A stretch of DNA of 64,000 nt, taken from assembly GCF_029227915.1 (NCBI RefSeq), contig NC_079884.1, forward strand, positions 2,234,001 through 2,298,000, given 5' to 3'. This document shows, in pieces, positions 1-13,309 of the stretch. How positions within the stretch are numbered: the first letter of the stretch is position 1; each line of letters starts with the position of its first letter. The position numbers were made by a program, and so were the translations under genes. The notes beneath the pieces were generated by a model. It did not search any database and was not told the DNA's origin. It worked only from the letters and a program-made list of their open reading frames with translations. This DNA is from Hydractinia symbiolongicarpus (lineage: Eukaryota > Cnidaria > Hydrozoa > Anthoathecata > Hydractiniidae).

Positions 1-3000
1 CTTAATTTGACATGATTGCTTGAACTCAGCAGTTACACTGGGCGTTGTAGCAGCGCTTTATTTGAAAATTTAGATAAAAAAGTCATTTTTGTACTGTGGG
101 ACCAATCCTAGCCGTTATCGCGCGCTGAAGAAATAGAGACAGTTTCAAAAATTCCATTTAATTGACCCTCTAACGGTATCAGTCCGTTTCAATTACAACG
201 TTTCTGTCACATATTCGTACCATCATGCACTTAACGACATTTTTCCGATGTTACCAGGTTGCATCGCTTTAAACAGTAAAAAACGATTGACTGTGGGACT
301 TAATTCAACTGATTTTTGACTTTGATCTGATAAATGTGATAAATGAGACAATTGAACTCCAAGAAATAACATTTTTCTTAATTCGACATGATTGTCGGAA
401 CTCAGCGATTACACTGGACCCTGTTGTAGCGCTTCATTTAAAAATTTAGATAAAGAAGTCATTTTTGCTGTGGGTCAAATCCTAGCCGTAATCGAGCGCT
501 GAAGAAATAGAGACAGTTTCAAAAACTCCATTTAATTGACTTTCTAACGGTATCGGTCCGTCTCAATTACAACGGTTCCGTCACATATTCGTACCATCAT
601 GCACTTAACGACATTTTTCCGATGTTACCAGGTTGCATCGCTTTTAACAGTCAAAGACGATTGACTGTGGGACTTAATTCAACTGATTTTTGACTTTGAT
701 CTAATAAATGTGATAAATGAGACATTTGGACTGCAAGAAATAACATTCTTCTTAACTCGACATGATTGTCGGAGTTCAGCGATTACAATGGACCCTGTGG
801 TAGCGCTTCATTTAAAAATTTCGATAAATAAGTCATTTTTACTATGGCACATATCCTAGCCGTTAGCTCGCGCTGAGGAAATAGCGACAGTTTCAAAAAC
901 AACATTTCCTTGACTTTCTAACGGTGTCAGTCCGTTTCAATTACAACAGTTCCGTCAGATATTCGTACCAACATGTATTTAGTGACATTTTTCCGATATT
1001 ACTAAGTTATATCGCTTTTAACAGTGAAATGATTGACTGTGGGACTTAATTGATCTAACTTTGAACTGTGACCTTATAAATGTGATAAGTGAGTCAACAG
1101 GACTGCAAGAAATAACATTCTTCTTAATTTGACATGATTGTTGGAACTCAGCGATTACACTGGGCGCTGTGGTAGCGCTTCATTTAAAAATTTAGATAAA
1201 TAAGTCATTTTTTTCTGTAGGACCAGTCCTAGCCGTTACCGCGGGCTGAAGAAATAGCGACAGTTTCAAAAATCACATTTCTTTGACTTTCTAACGGTGT
1301 CAGTACGTTTGAGTTACAACGATTTCGTCACATACTCGTACCAACATGTATTTAGTGATTATTTTCCGATATTACTAAGTTGTATCGCTTTTAGCAGTGA
1401 AACGATTGAATGTGGGACTTAATTGAACTGATTCTGGACTGTGACCTTATAAATGTGATAAATGAGCCAATTGGACTGCAAGAAATAACATTCTTCTTAA
1501 TATGACATGATTGCTGGAATTCAGCGATTACACTAGGCTCTGTGGTAGCGCTTTATTTAAAAATTTAGATAAATAAGTCAATTTTTACTGTGGGACCAAT
1601 CGTAGCCGTTAGGACGCGCTGAAGAAGTAGAGACAGTTTTAAAAATTACACTTCAATGAATTTCTAACAGTATCAGTCTGTTTGAGTGACAACGGTTCCG
1701 TCACAAACTCGTACCAACATTTACCTAGCGATACGTTTCTGATATTACTAGGTTGCATTGCTTTTAACAGTGAAACGATTGACTGTGAAATTTAACATAA
1801 CTGATTTTGGACTTTGTCTTTATGAATGAAATAAATGAGGCAATTGAACTCCAAGAAATAACATTCTTCTTAATTTAACATGATTGCTTGAACTCAGCAG
1901 TTACACTGGGCGCTGTGGCAGCGCTTTACTTGAAAATTTAGATAAATAAGTCATTTTTACTGTGGGACAAATCCTAACCGTTAGTGCACGCTGAGAAAAT
2001 AGCGACAGTTTCAAAAACCACATTTCCTTGACTTTCTAACGGTGGCAGTCCGTTTGAGTTACAACAGTTGGGTCACATATTCGTACCAACATGTATTTAG
2101 CGATATTTTTCTGATATTACCAGATTGCATCGATTTTAACAGTAAAACGATTGACTGTGGGATTTATTTGAACTGCTTTTTGACTTTGATCTGATAAATG
2201 TGATAAGTCAGACAATTGGACTCCAAGAAGTAACATTCTTCTTAACTCGACATGTTTGTCGGAACTCAGCGATTACATTGGCCCCTATGATAGCGCTTCA
2301 AATAAAAATTTAGATAAATAAGTCATTTTTACTGTGGGACAAATCCTAACCGTTAGTGCGCGCTGAGGAAATAGCGACAGTTTCAAAAACCACATTTCCT
2401 TGACTTTCTAACGGTGGCAGTCCGTTTGAGTTACAACGGTTGCGTCACACATTCCTACCAACATGTATTTAGCGATATTTTTCTGATATTACCAGGTTGC
2501 ATCGATTTTAACAGTAAAACGATTGACTGTGGGATTTAATTGAACTGATTTTTGACTTTGATCTGTTAAATGTGATAAATGAGACAACAGCACTCCAAGA
2601 AATAACATTCTTCTTAGCTCGACATGATTTTCGGAACTGAGCGATTACACTGGACCTTGTGGTAACGCTTCATTTAAAAATTTAGATGAATAAGTCTTTC
2701 CTTAGTGTGGGACCAATCTTGGCCGTTAGCACGCGCCGAAAAAATAGAGACATTCTCAAAAACTACATTTCATTGATTTCTTGGCGGTATCAATCCGTTT
2801 GAGTTACAATGGTTGCGTCACATATTCGTACCAACCTGTATTTAGTGACATTTTTCCGATATTACTTAGTTGTATCGCTTTTAACAGTGAAACGATTGAA
2901 TGTGGGACTTAATTGAACTGATTCTGGACTGTGACCTTATAAATGTGATAAATGAGCCAATTGGACTCCAAGGATAAACATTCTTCTTAATATGACATGA

Positions 3001-6000
3001 TTGCTGGAATTCAGCGATTACACTAGGCTCTGTGGTAGCGCTTTATTTAAAAATTTAGATAAATGAGTCAATTTTTACTGTGGGACCAATCGTAGCCATT
3101 AGAACGCGCTGAAGAAGCAGAGACAGTTTCAAAAATTACACTTCAATGACTTTCTAACGGTATCAATCTGTTTGAGTTACAACGGTTCCGTCACAAACTC
3201 GTACCAACATTTACCTAGCGATAATTTTCTGATACTACTAGGTTGCATTCCGTTTAACAGTGAAGCAATTGACTGTGGAACTTAACAAAACTGATTTTGA
3301 ACTTTGACTTTATGAATGTGATAAATGAGACAATTGAACTCCAAGAAATAACATTCTTCTTAATTTGAGATGATTGCTTAAACTCAGCAGTTACACTGGG
3401 CGCTGTGGCAGCGCTTTATTTGAAAATTTAGATAAAAAAGTCGTTTTTGTACTGTGGGACCAATCCTAGCCGTTATCGCGCGGTGAAGAAATAGAGACAG
3501 TTTCAAAAACTCCATTTAATTGACTTTCTAACGGTATCAGTCCGTTTCAATTACAACGGTTCTGTCACATATTCGTACCATCATGCACTTAACGACATTT
3601 TTCCGATGTTACCAGGTTGCATCGCTTTTAACAGTGAAACGATTGAATGTGGGACTTAATTGAACTGATTCTGGACTGTGACCTTATAAATGTGATAAAT
3701 GAGCCAATTGGACTCCAAGGAATAACATTCTTCTTAATATGACATGATTGCTGGAATTCAGCGATTACACTAGGCTCTGTGGTAGCGCTTTATTTAAAAA
3801 TTTAGATAAATAAGTCATTTTTACTGTGGGACAAATCCTAACCGTTAGTGCGCGCTGAGGAAATAGCGACAGTTTCAAAAACCACATTTCCTTGACTTTC
3901 TAACGGTGGCAGTCCGTTTGAGTTACAACGGTTGCGTCACACATTCGTACCAACATGTATTTAGCGATATTTTTCTGATATTACCAGGTTGCATCGATTT
4001 TAACAGTAAAACGATTGACTGTGGGATTTAATTGAACTGATTTTTGACTTTGATCTGTTAAATGTGATAAATGAGACAGAAGCACTCCAAGAAATAACAA
4101 TCTTCTTAACTCGACATGATTGTCGGAACTCAGCGATTACACTGGACCCTGTGGTAACGCTTCATTTAAAAATTTAGATAAATAAGTCTTTCCTTAGTGT
4201 GGGACCAATCTTGGCCGTTAGCACGCGCCGAAAAAATAGAGACATTCTCAAAAACTACATTTCATTGATTTCTTGGCGGTATCAATCCGTTTGAGTTACA
4301 ATGGTTGCGTCACATATTCGTACCAACCTGTATTTAGTGACATTTTTCCGATATTACTTAGTTGTATCGCTTTTAACAGTGAAACGATTGAATGTGGGAC
4401 TTAATTGAACTGATTCTGGACTATGACCTTATAAATGTGATAAATGAGCCAATTGAACTCCAAGAGGTAATATTCTTCTTAACTCGACATGTTTGTTGGA
4501 ACTCAGCGATTACACTGGACCCTGTGGTAGCGCTTCAATTAAAAATTTAGATAAATAAGTCAGTTTTACTGTGGGACAAATCCTAAACTTTAGTGCGCAC
4601 TGAGGAAATAGCGACAGTTTCAAAAACCACATTTCCTTGAATTTCTAACGGTTTCAATCGGTTTGAGTTACAACGGTTGCGTCACACATTCGTACCAACA
4701 TGTATTTAGTGATTTTTTTCCGATATTACTAAGTTGTATCGCTTTCAACAGTGAAAGGATTGACTGTGGGACCAATTGAACTGATTTTGGACTTTGACCT
4801 TATAAATGTGATAAATAAGACAAAAGCACTCCTAGCAATAACATTCTTCTTAACTCAACATGATTGTCGGAACTCAGCGATTACACTGGACCCTGTGGTA
4901 ACGCTTCATTTAAAAATTTAGATAAATAAGTCTTTCCTTAGTGTGGGACCAATCTTGGCCGTTAGCACGCGCCGAAAAAATAGAGACATTCTCAAAAACT
5001 ACATTTCATTGATTTCTTGGCGGTATCAATCCGTTTGAGTTACAATGGTGGCGTCACATATTTGTAGCAACCTGTATTTAGTGACATTTTTCCGATATTA
5101 CTTAGTTGTATCGCTTTTAACAGTAAAACGATTGAATGTGGGACTTAATTGAACTGACTTTGAAATTTGACTTTATGAATGTGATAAATAAGACAATTGA
5201 ACTCCAAGAAATAACATTCTTCTTAATTTGACATGATTGCTTGAACCCAGCAGTTACACTGGGCGTTGTGGCAGCGCTTTATTTGAAAATTTAGATAAAA
5301 AAGTCATTTTTGTACTGTGGGACCAATCCTAGCCGTTATCGCGCGCTGAAGAAATAGAGACAGTTTCAAAAATTCCATTTAATTGACCCTCTAACGGTAT
5401 CAGACCGTTTCAATTACAACGTTTCTGTCACATATTCGTACCATCATGCACTTAACGACATTTTTCCGATGTTACCAGGTTGCATCGCTTTAAACAGTAA
5501 AAAACGATTAACTGTGGGACTTAATTCAACTGATTTTTGACTTTGATCTGATAAATGTGATAAATGAGACAATTGAACTCCAAGAAATAACATTCTTCTT
5601 AATTCGACATGATTGTCGGAACTCAGCGATTACACTGGACCCTGTTGTAGCGCTTCATTTAAAAATTTAGATAAAGAAGTCATTTTTGCTGTGGGTCAAA
5701 TCCTAGCCGTTATCGCGCGCTGAAGAAATAGAGACAGTTTCAAAAACTCCATTTAATTGACTTTCTAACGGTATCGGTCCGTCTCAATTACAACGGTTCC
5801 GTCACATATTCGTACCATCATGCACTTAACGACATTTTTCCGATGTTAACAGGTTGCATCGCTTTTAACAGTCAAAGACGATTGACTGTGGGACTTAATT
5901 GAACTGATTTTTGACTTTGATCTGATAAATGTGATAAATGAGCCAATTGGACTCCAAGGAATAACATTCTTCTTAATATGATATGATTGCTGGAATTCAG

Positions 6001-9000
6001 CGATTACACTAGTCTCTGTGGTAGCACTTTATTTAAAAATTTAGATAAAAATGTCAATTTTTACTGTGGTACCCATCGTAGCCGTTAGGACGCGCTGAAG
6101 AAGTAGAGACAGTTTCAAAAATTACACTTCAATGACTTTCTAACAGCATCAGTCTGTTTGAGTGACAACGGTTCCGTCACAAACTCGTACCAACATTTAC
6201 CTAGCGATACTATTCTGATATTACTAGGTTGCATTGCTTTTAACAGTGAAACGATTGACTGTGGAACTTAACATAACTGACTTTGAAATTTGACCTTATG
6301 AATGTGATTAATGAGACAAAAGCACTCCAAGAAATAACATTCTTCTTAACTCGACATGATTGTCGGAACTCAGCGATTACACTGGACCCTATGGTAGCGC
6401 TTCAATTAAAAATTTAGATAAATAAGTCATTTTTACTGTGGGACAAATTCTAACCGTTAGTGCGCGCTGAGGAAATAGCGACAGTTTCAAAAACCACATT
6501 TCCTTAACTCTCTAACGGTTGCAGTCCGTTTGAGTTACAACAGTTGGGTCACACATTCGTACCAACATGTATTAAGCGATATTTTTCTGATATTACCAGG
6601 TTGCATCGATTTTAACAGTAAAACGATTGACTGTGGGATTTAATTGAACTGATTTTTGACTTTGATCTGTTAAATGTGATAAATAAGACAAAAGCACTCC
6701 TAGCAATAACATTCTTCTTAACTCGACATGATTGTCGGAACTCAGCGATTACACTGGACCCTGTGGTAACGCTTCATTTAAAAATTTAGATAAATAAGTC
6801 TTTCCTTAGTGTGGGACCAATCTTGGCTGTTAGCACGCGCCGAAAAAATAGAGACATTCTCAAAAACTACATTTCATTGATTTCTTGGCGGTATCAATCC
6901 GTTTGAGTTACAATGGTGGCGTCACATATTTGTAGCAACCTGAATTTAGTGACATTTTTCCGATATTACTTAGTTGTATCGCTTTTAACAGTGAAACGAT
7001 TGAATGTGGGACTTAATTGAACTGCTTTTTGACTTTGATCTGATAAATGTGATAAGTCAGGCAATTGGACTCCAAGGAATAACATTCTTCTTAATATGAT
7101 ATGATTGCTGGAATTCAGCGATTACACTAGTCTCTTTGGTAGCACTTTATTTAAAAATTTAGATAAAAATGTCAATTTTTACTGTGGTACCCATCGTAGC
7201 CGTTAGGACGCGCTGAAGAAGTAGAGACAGTTTCAAAAATTACACTTCAATGACTTTCTAACAGCATCAGTCTGTTTGAGTGAGAACGGTTCCGTCACAA
7301 ACTCGTACCAACAATTACCTAGCGATACTATTCTGATATTACTAAGTTGCATTGCTTTTAACAGTGAAACGATTGACTGTGGAACTTAACATAACTGACT
7401 TTGAAATTTGACTTTATGAATGTGATAAATGAGACAAAAGCACTCCAAGAAATAACATTCTTCTTAACTCGACATGATTGTCGGAACTCAGCGATTACAT
7501 TGGCCCCTGTGGTAGCGCTTCAATTAAAAATTTAGATAAATAAGTCATTTTTACTGTGGGACAAATCCTAACCGTTAGTGCGCGCTGAGGAATGAGCGAC
7601 AGTTTCAAAAACCACATTTCCTTGACTTTCTAACGGTATCTGTCCGTTTCAATTACAACGGTTCCGTCACATATTCGTACCATCATGCACTTAACGACAT
7701 TTTTCCGATGTTACCAGGTTGCATCGTTAAAGTAAAAAAGTGATTGATTGTGGGACTTAATTGAACTGATTTTTGACTTTGATCTGATAAATGTGATAAA
7801 TGAGACAATTGAACTCCAAGAGGTAACATTCTTCTTAACTCGACATGTTTGTCGGAACTCAGCGATTACACTTGACCCTGTGGTAGCGCTTCAATTAAAA
7901 AGTTAGATAAATAAGTCATTTTTGCTGTGAGACAAATCCTAACCGTTAGTGCGCGCTGAGGAAATAGCGACAGTTTCAAAAACAACATTTCCTTAACTTT
8001 CTAACGGTGGCAGTCCGTTTGAGTTACAACAGTTGGGTCACGCATTCGTACCAACATGTATTTAGCGATATTTTTCTGATATTACCAGGTTGCATCGATT
8101 TTAACAGTAAAACGATTGACTGTGGGATTTAATTGAACTGATTTTTGACTTTGATCTGTTAAATGTGATAAATGAGATAAAAGCACTCCAAGCAATAACA
8201 TTCTTCTTAACTCGACATGATTGTCGGAACTCAGCGATTAAACTGGACCCTGTGGTAACGCTTCATTGAAAAAATTAGATAAGTAAGTCTTTCCTTACTG
8301 TGGGACCAATCTAGGCCGTTAGCACGCGCCGAAAAAATAGAGACATTCTCAAAAACTACATTTCATTGATTTCTTGGCGGTATCAATCCGTTTGAGTTAC
8401 AATGGTGGCGTCACATATTTGTAGCAACCTGTATTTAGTGACATTTTTCCGATATTACTAAGTTATATCGCTTTTAACAGTGAAATAATTGACTGTAGGA
8501 CTTAATTGAACTGCTTTTTGACTTTGATCTGATAAATGTAATAAGTCAGGCAATTGGACTCCAAGAGGTAACATTCTTCTTAACTCGACATGATTGTCGG
8601 AACTCAGCGATTACACCGGACCCTGTGGTAGCGCTTCATTTAAAAATTTAGATAAAGAAGTAATTTTTGCTGTGGGTCAAATCCTAGCCGTTAGAACGCG
8701 CTGAAGAAATAGAGACAGTTTCAAAAACTCCATTTAATTGACTTTCTAACGGTATCAGTCCGTTTCAATTACAACGGTTCCGTCACATATTCGTACTATC
8801 ATGCACTTAACGACATTTTTCCGATGTTACCAGGTTGCATCGCTTTTAACAGTAAAAAACTATTGACTGTGGGACTTAATTGAACTGATTCTTGACTTTA
8901 ATCTGATAAATGTGATAAATGAGACAATTGAACTCCAAGAGGTAATATTCTTCTTAACTCGACATGTTTGTCGGAACTCAGCGATTACACTGGACCCTGT

Positions 9001-12000
9001 GGTAGCGCTTCAATTAAAAATTTAGATAAATAAGTCAGTTTTACTGTGGGACAAATCCTAAACTTTAGTGCGCACTGAGGAAATAGCGACAGTTTCAAAA
9101 ACCACATTTCCTTGACTTTCTAATGGTTTCAATCGGTTTGAGTTACAACGGTTGCGTCACACATTCGTACCAACATGTATTTAGTGATTTTTTTCCGATA
9201 TTACTAAGTTGTATCGCTTTCAACAGTGAAACGATTGACTGTGGGACCTTATTGAACTGATTTTGGAGTTTGACCTTATAAATGTGATAAATAAGACAAA
9301 AGCACTCCTAGCAATAACATTCTTCTTAACTCGACATGATTGTCGGAACTCAGCGATTACACTGGACCCTGTGGTAACGCTTCATTTAAAAATTTAGATA
9401 AATAAGTCTTTCCTTAGTGTGGGACCAATCTTGGCCGTTAGCACGCGCTGAAAAAATAGAGACATTCTCAAAAACTACATTTCATTGATTTCTTGGCGGT
9501 ATCAATCCGTTTGAGTTACAATGTTGGCGTCACATATTTGTAGCAACCTGTATTTAGTGACATTTTTCCGATATTACTTAGTTGTATCGCTTTTAACAGT
9601 GAAACGATTGAATGTGGGACTTAATTGAACTGCTTTTTGACTTTGATCTGATAAATGTGATAAGTCAGGCAATTGGACTCCAAGAGGTAACATTCTTCTT
9701 AACTCGACATGATCGTCGAAACTCAGCGATTACACTGGACCCTGTGGTAGCGCTTCATTTAAAAATTTAGATAAAGAAGTAATTTTTGCTGTGGGTCAAA
9801 TCCTAGCCGTTAGAACGCGCTGAAGAAATAGAGACAGTTTCAAAAACTCCATTTAATTGACTTTCTAACGGTATCAGTCCGTTTCAATTACAACGGTTCC
9901 GTCACATATTCGTACTATCATGCACTTAACGACATTTTTCCGATGTTACCAGGTTGCATCGCTTTTAACAGTAAAAAACGATTGACTGTGGGACTTAATT
10001 GAACTGATTCTTGACTTTAATCTAATAAATGTGATAAATGAGACAATTGAACTCCAAGAGGTAATATTCTTCTTAACTCGACATGTTTGTCGGAACTCAG
10101 CGATTACATTGGACCCTGTGGTAGCGCTTCAATTAAAAATTTAGATAAATAAGTCAGTTTTACTGTGGGACAAATCCTAAACTTTAGTGCGCGCTGAGGA
10201 AATAGCGACAGTTTCAAAAACCACATTTCCTTGACTTTCTAACGGTGGCAGTCCGTTTGAGTTACAACGGTTGGGTCACATATTCGTACCAACATGTATT
10301 TAGCGATATTTTTCTGATATTACCAGGTTGCATCGATTTTAACAGTAAAACGATTGACTGTGGGACTTAATTGAACTGCTTTTTGACTTTGATCTGATAA
10401 ATGTGATAAATCAGACAATTGGACTCCAAGAAGTAACATTCTTCTTAACTCGACATGATTGTCGGAACTCAGCGATTACACTGGACCCTGTGGTAGCGCT
10501 TCATTTAAAAATTTAGATACATAAATCTTTCCTTAGTGTGGGACCAATCTTGGCCGTTAGCACGTGCCAAAAAAATAGAGACATTCTCAAAAACTACATT
10601 TCATTGATTTCTTGACGGTACCAATCCGTTTGAGTTACAATGGTGGCGTCACATATTTGTAGCAACCTGTAATTAGTGACATTTTTCCGATATTACTAAG
10701 TTATATCGCTTTTAACAGTGAAGTGATTGACTGTGGGACTTAATTGAACTGATTTTTGACTTTGATCTAATAAATGTGATAAATGAGACAATTGAACTCC
10801 AAGAGGTAACATTCTTCTCAACTCGACATGAATGTTGGAACCCAGCGATTACACTGGGCGCTGTGGTAGCGCTTCAATTAAAAATTTAGATAAATTAGTC
10901 ATTTTTTACTGTGGGACCAATCCTAGCCGTTATCGCGCGCTAAAGAAATAGAGACAGTTTCAAAAACTCCATATAATTGACTTTCTAACGTTATCAGTCC
11001 GTTTCAATTACAACGGTTCCGTCACATATTCGTACCATCATGCACTTAACGACATTTTTCCGATGTTACCAGGTTGCATCGCTTTTAACAATAAAAAACG
11101 ATTGACTGTGGGACTTAAATGAACTGATTTTTGACTTTGATCTGATAAATGTGATAAATGAGACAATTGAACTCCAAGAGGTAACAATCTTCTTAATTCG
11201 ACATGATTGTCGGAACTCAGCGATTACACGGGACCCTGTGGTAGCGCTTCATTTAAAAATTTAGATAAAAAAGTCATTTTTACTGTGGGACAAATCCTAG
11301 CCGTTATCGCGCGCTGAAGAAATAGAGATAGTTGCAAAAACTCAATTTAATTGACTTTCTAACGGTATTAGTCCGTTTCATTTACAACGGTTCCTTCACA
11401 TATTCGTAACATCATGTACTTAACGACATTTTTCCGATATTACCAGGTTGCGTCGTTTTTAACAGTAAAACGATTGACTGTGAGACTTAATTGAACTGCT
11501 TTTTAACTTTGATCTGATAAATGTGATAAATGAGACAATTGAACTCCAAGAGGTAACAATCTTCTTAATTCGACATGATTGTCGGAACTCAGCGATTACA
11601 CGGGACCCTGTGGTAGCGCTTCATTTAAAAATTTAGATAAAAAAGTCATTTTTACTGTGGGACAAATCCTAGCCGTTATCGCGCGCTGAAGAAATAGAGA
11701 TAGTTGCAAAAACTCAATTTAATTGACTTTCTAACGGTATTAGTCCGTTTCATTTACAACGGTTCCTTCACATATTCGTAACATCATGTACTTAACGACA
11801 TTTTTCCGATATTACCAGGTTGCGTCGTTTTTAACAGTAAAACGATTGACTGTGAGACTTAATTGAACTGCTTTTTAACTTTGATCTGATAAATGTGATA
11901 AATCAGACAATTGAACTCCAAGAAGTAACATTCTTCTTAACTCGACATGTTTGTCGGAACTCAGCGATTACACTGGACCCTGTGGTAGCCCTTCAATTAA

Positions 12001-13309
12001 AAATTTAGATAAATAAGTCATTTTTACTGTGGGACATATCCTAGCCGTTAGTGCGCGCTGAAGAAATAGAGACAGTTTCAAAAACTCCATTTCATTGACT
12101 CTCTAATCAGTCTGTTTGAGTGACAACGGTCCCGTCACATACTCGTACCAACATTTACTTAGCGATATTTTTCTGATATTAGTAGGTTGCATTGCTTTTA
12201 ACAGTGAAACGATTGACTGTGGGACTTAATTCAACTGGTTTTTGACTTTGATCTGATAGATGTTATAAATGAGACAGTTGGACTCCAAGAAATACTATTC
12301 TTCTAAACTCGACATGAGTATCGGAACTCAGCGATTACACTGGACCCTGTGGTAACTCTTCATTTAAAAATTTGGATAAATAAGTCTTTCCTTAGTGTGG
12401 GACAAATCCTGGCCAATAGCACGCGCCGAAAAAATAGAGACATTCTCAAAAAATACATTTCATGGATTTCTTGGCGGTATCAATCCGTTTGAGTTACAAG
12501 GGTTGCGTCACATATTCGTACCAACATGTATTTAGTGACATTTTTCCGATAATACTAAGTTATATCGCTTTTAACAGTGAAATGATTGACTGTGGGACTT
12601 AATTGATCTAACTTTGAACTGTGACCTTATAAATGTGGTAAGTGAGCCAACTGGACTCCAAGAAATAACATTCTTTTTTATTTGATATGATTGTTGAAAC
12701 TCAGCGATTACACTGGGCGTTGTGGTTGCGCTTCATTTAAAAATTTAGATAAATAAGTCATTTTTTACTGTGGGACCAATCCTAGCCGTTATCGCGCGCT
12801 GAAAAAATAGAGACAGTTTTAAAAACTCCATATAATTGACTTTCTAACGGTATCAGTCCGTTTCAATTACAACGGTTCCGTCACATATTCGTAACATCAT
12901 GTACTTAACGACATTTTTCCGATATTACCAGGTTGCGTCGTTTCTAACAGTAAAACGATTGACTGTGAGACTTAATTGAACTGCTTTTTAACTTTGATCT
13001 GATAAATGTGATAAATCAGACAATTGGACTCCAAGAAGTAACATTCTTCTTAACTCGACATGTTTGTCGGAACTCAGCGATTACACTGGACCCTGTGGTA
13101 GCGCTTCAATTAAAAATTTAGATAAATAAGTCATTTTTACTGTAGGACATATCCTAGCCGTTAGTGCGCGCTGAAGAAATAGAGACAGTTTCAAAAACTC
13201 CATTTCATTGACTTTGTAATCAGTCTGTTTTAGTGATAACGGTCCCGTCACATACACGCACCAACATTTACTTAGCGATATTTCTCTGATATTACTAGAT
13301 TGCATTGCT
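1..13309 (+). repeat. 373-bp satellite array, block 1
   Basis: Tandem head-to-tail monomers. The landmark AGTCATTTTT-type box recurs at 81, 457, 831, 1203 and 1576, giving spacings of 372-376 bp. Each monomer carries, in order, ACTGTGGGAC, AGCGCGCGCT, a GTCACATATTCGTACC-like box, a TTGCATCGCTTTTAACAG box, a second ACTGTGGGAC and CGACATGATTGTCG. Monomer subtypes are shuffled. Positions 1-720 reappear at 5222-5940 (offset 5,221, about 14 monomers). Positions 4441-5140 reappear near 8917-9616 (offset about 4,476, 12 monomers). A three-monomer unit of about 1,120 bp repeats over about 8460-10700. The short open frames here are chance products on either strand. I see no gene. A centromeric or pericentromeric role is possible but is inference. 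Confidence 0.97.
11181..11924 (+). repeat. Near-identical adjacent monomer pair (372-bp tandem duplication)
   Basis: The monomer starting at 11181 (GTAACAATCTTCTTAATTCG) is followed by an essentially identical copy at 11553. Both carry the same rare variants, such as TTCCTTCACATATTCGTAAC and GTTGCAAAAACTC. Neighbouring monomers differ at many positions, so this looks like a very recent single-monomer duplication, probably by unequal exchange. Confidence 0.85.

Noticed and set aside
13081-13305. 74-codon minus-strand open frame
   Set aside because: It lies fully inside satellite; sibling monomers carry stops in the same frame, so it is chance.
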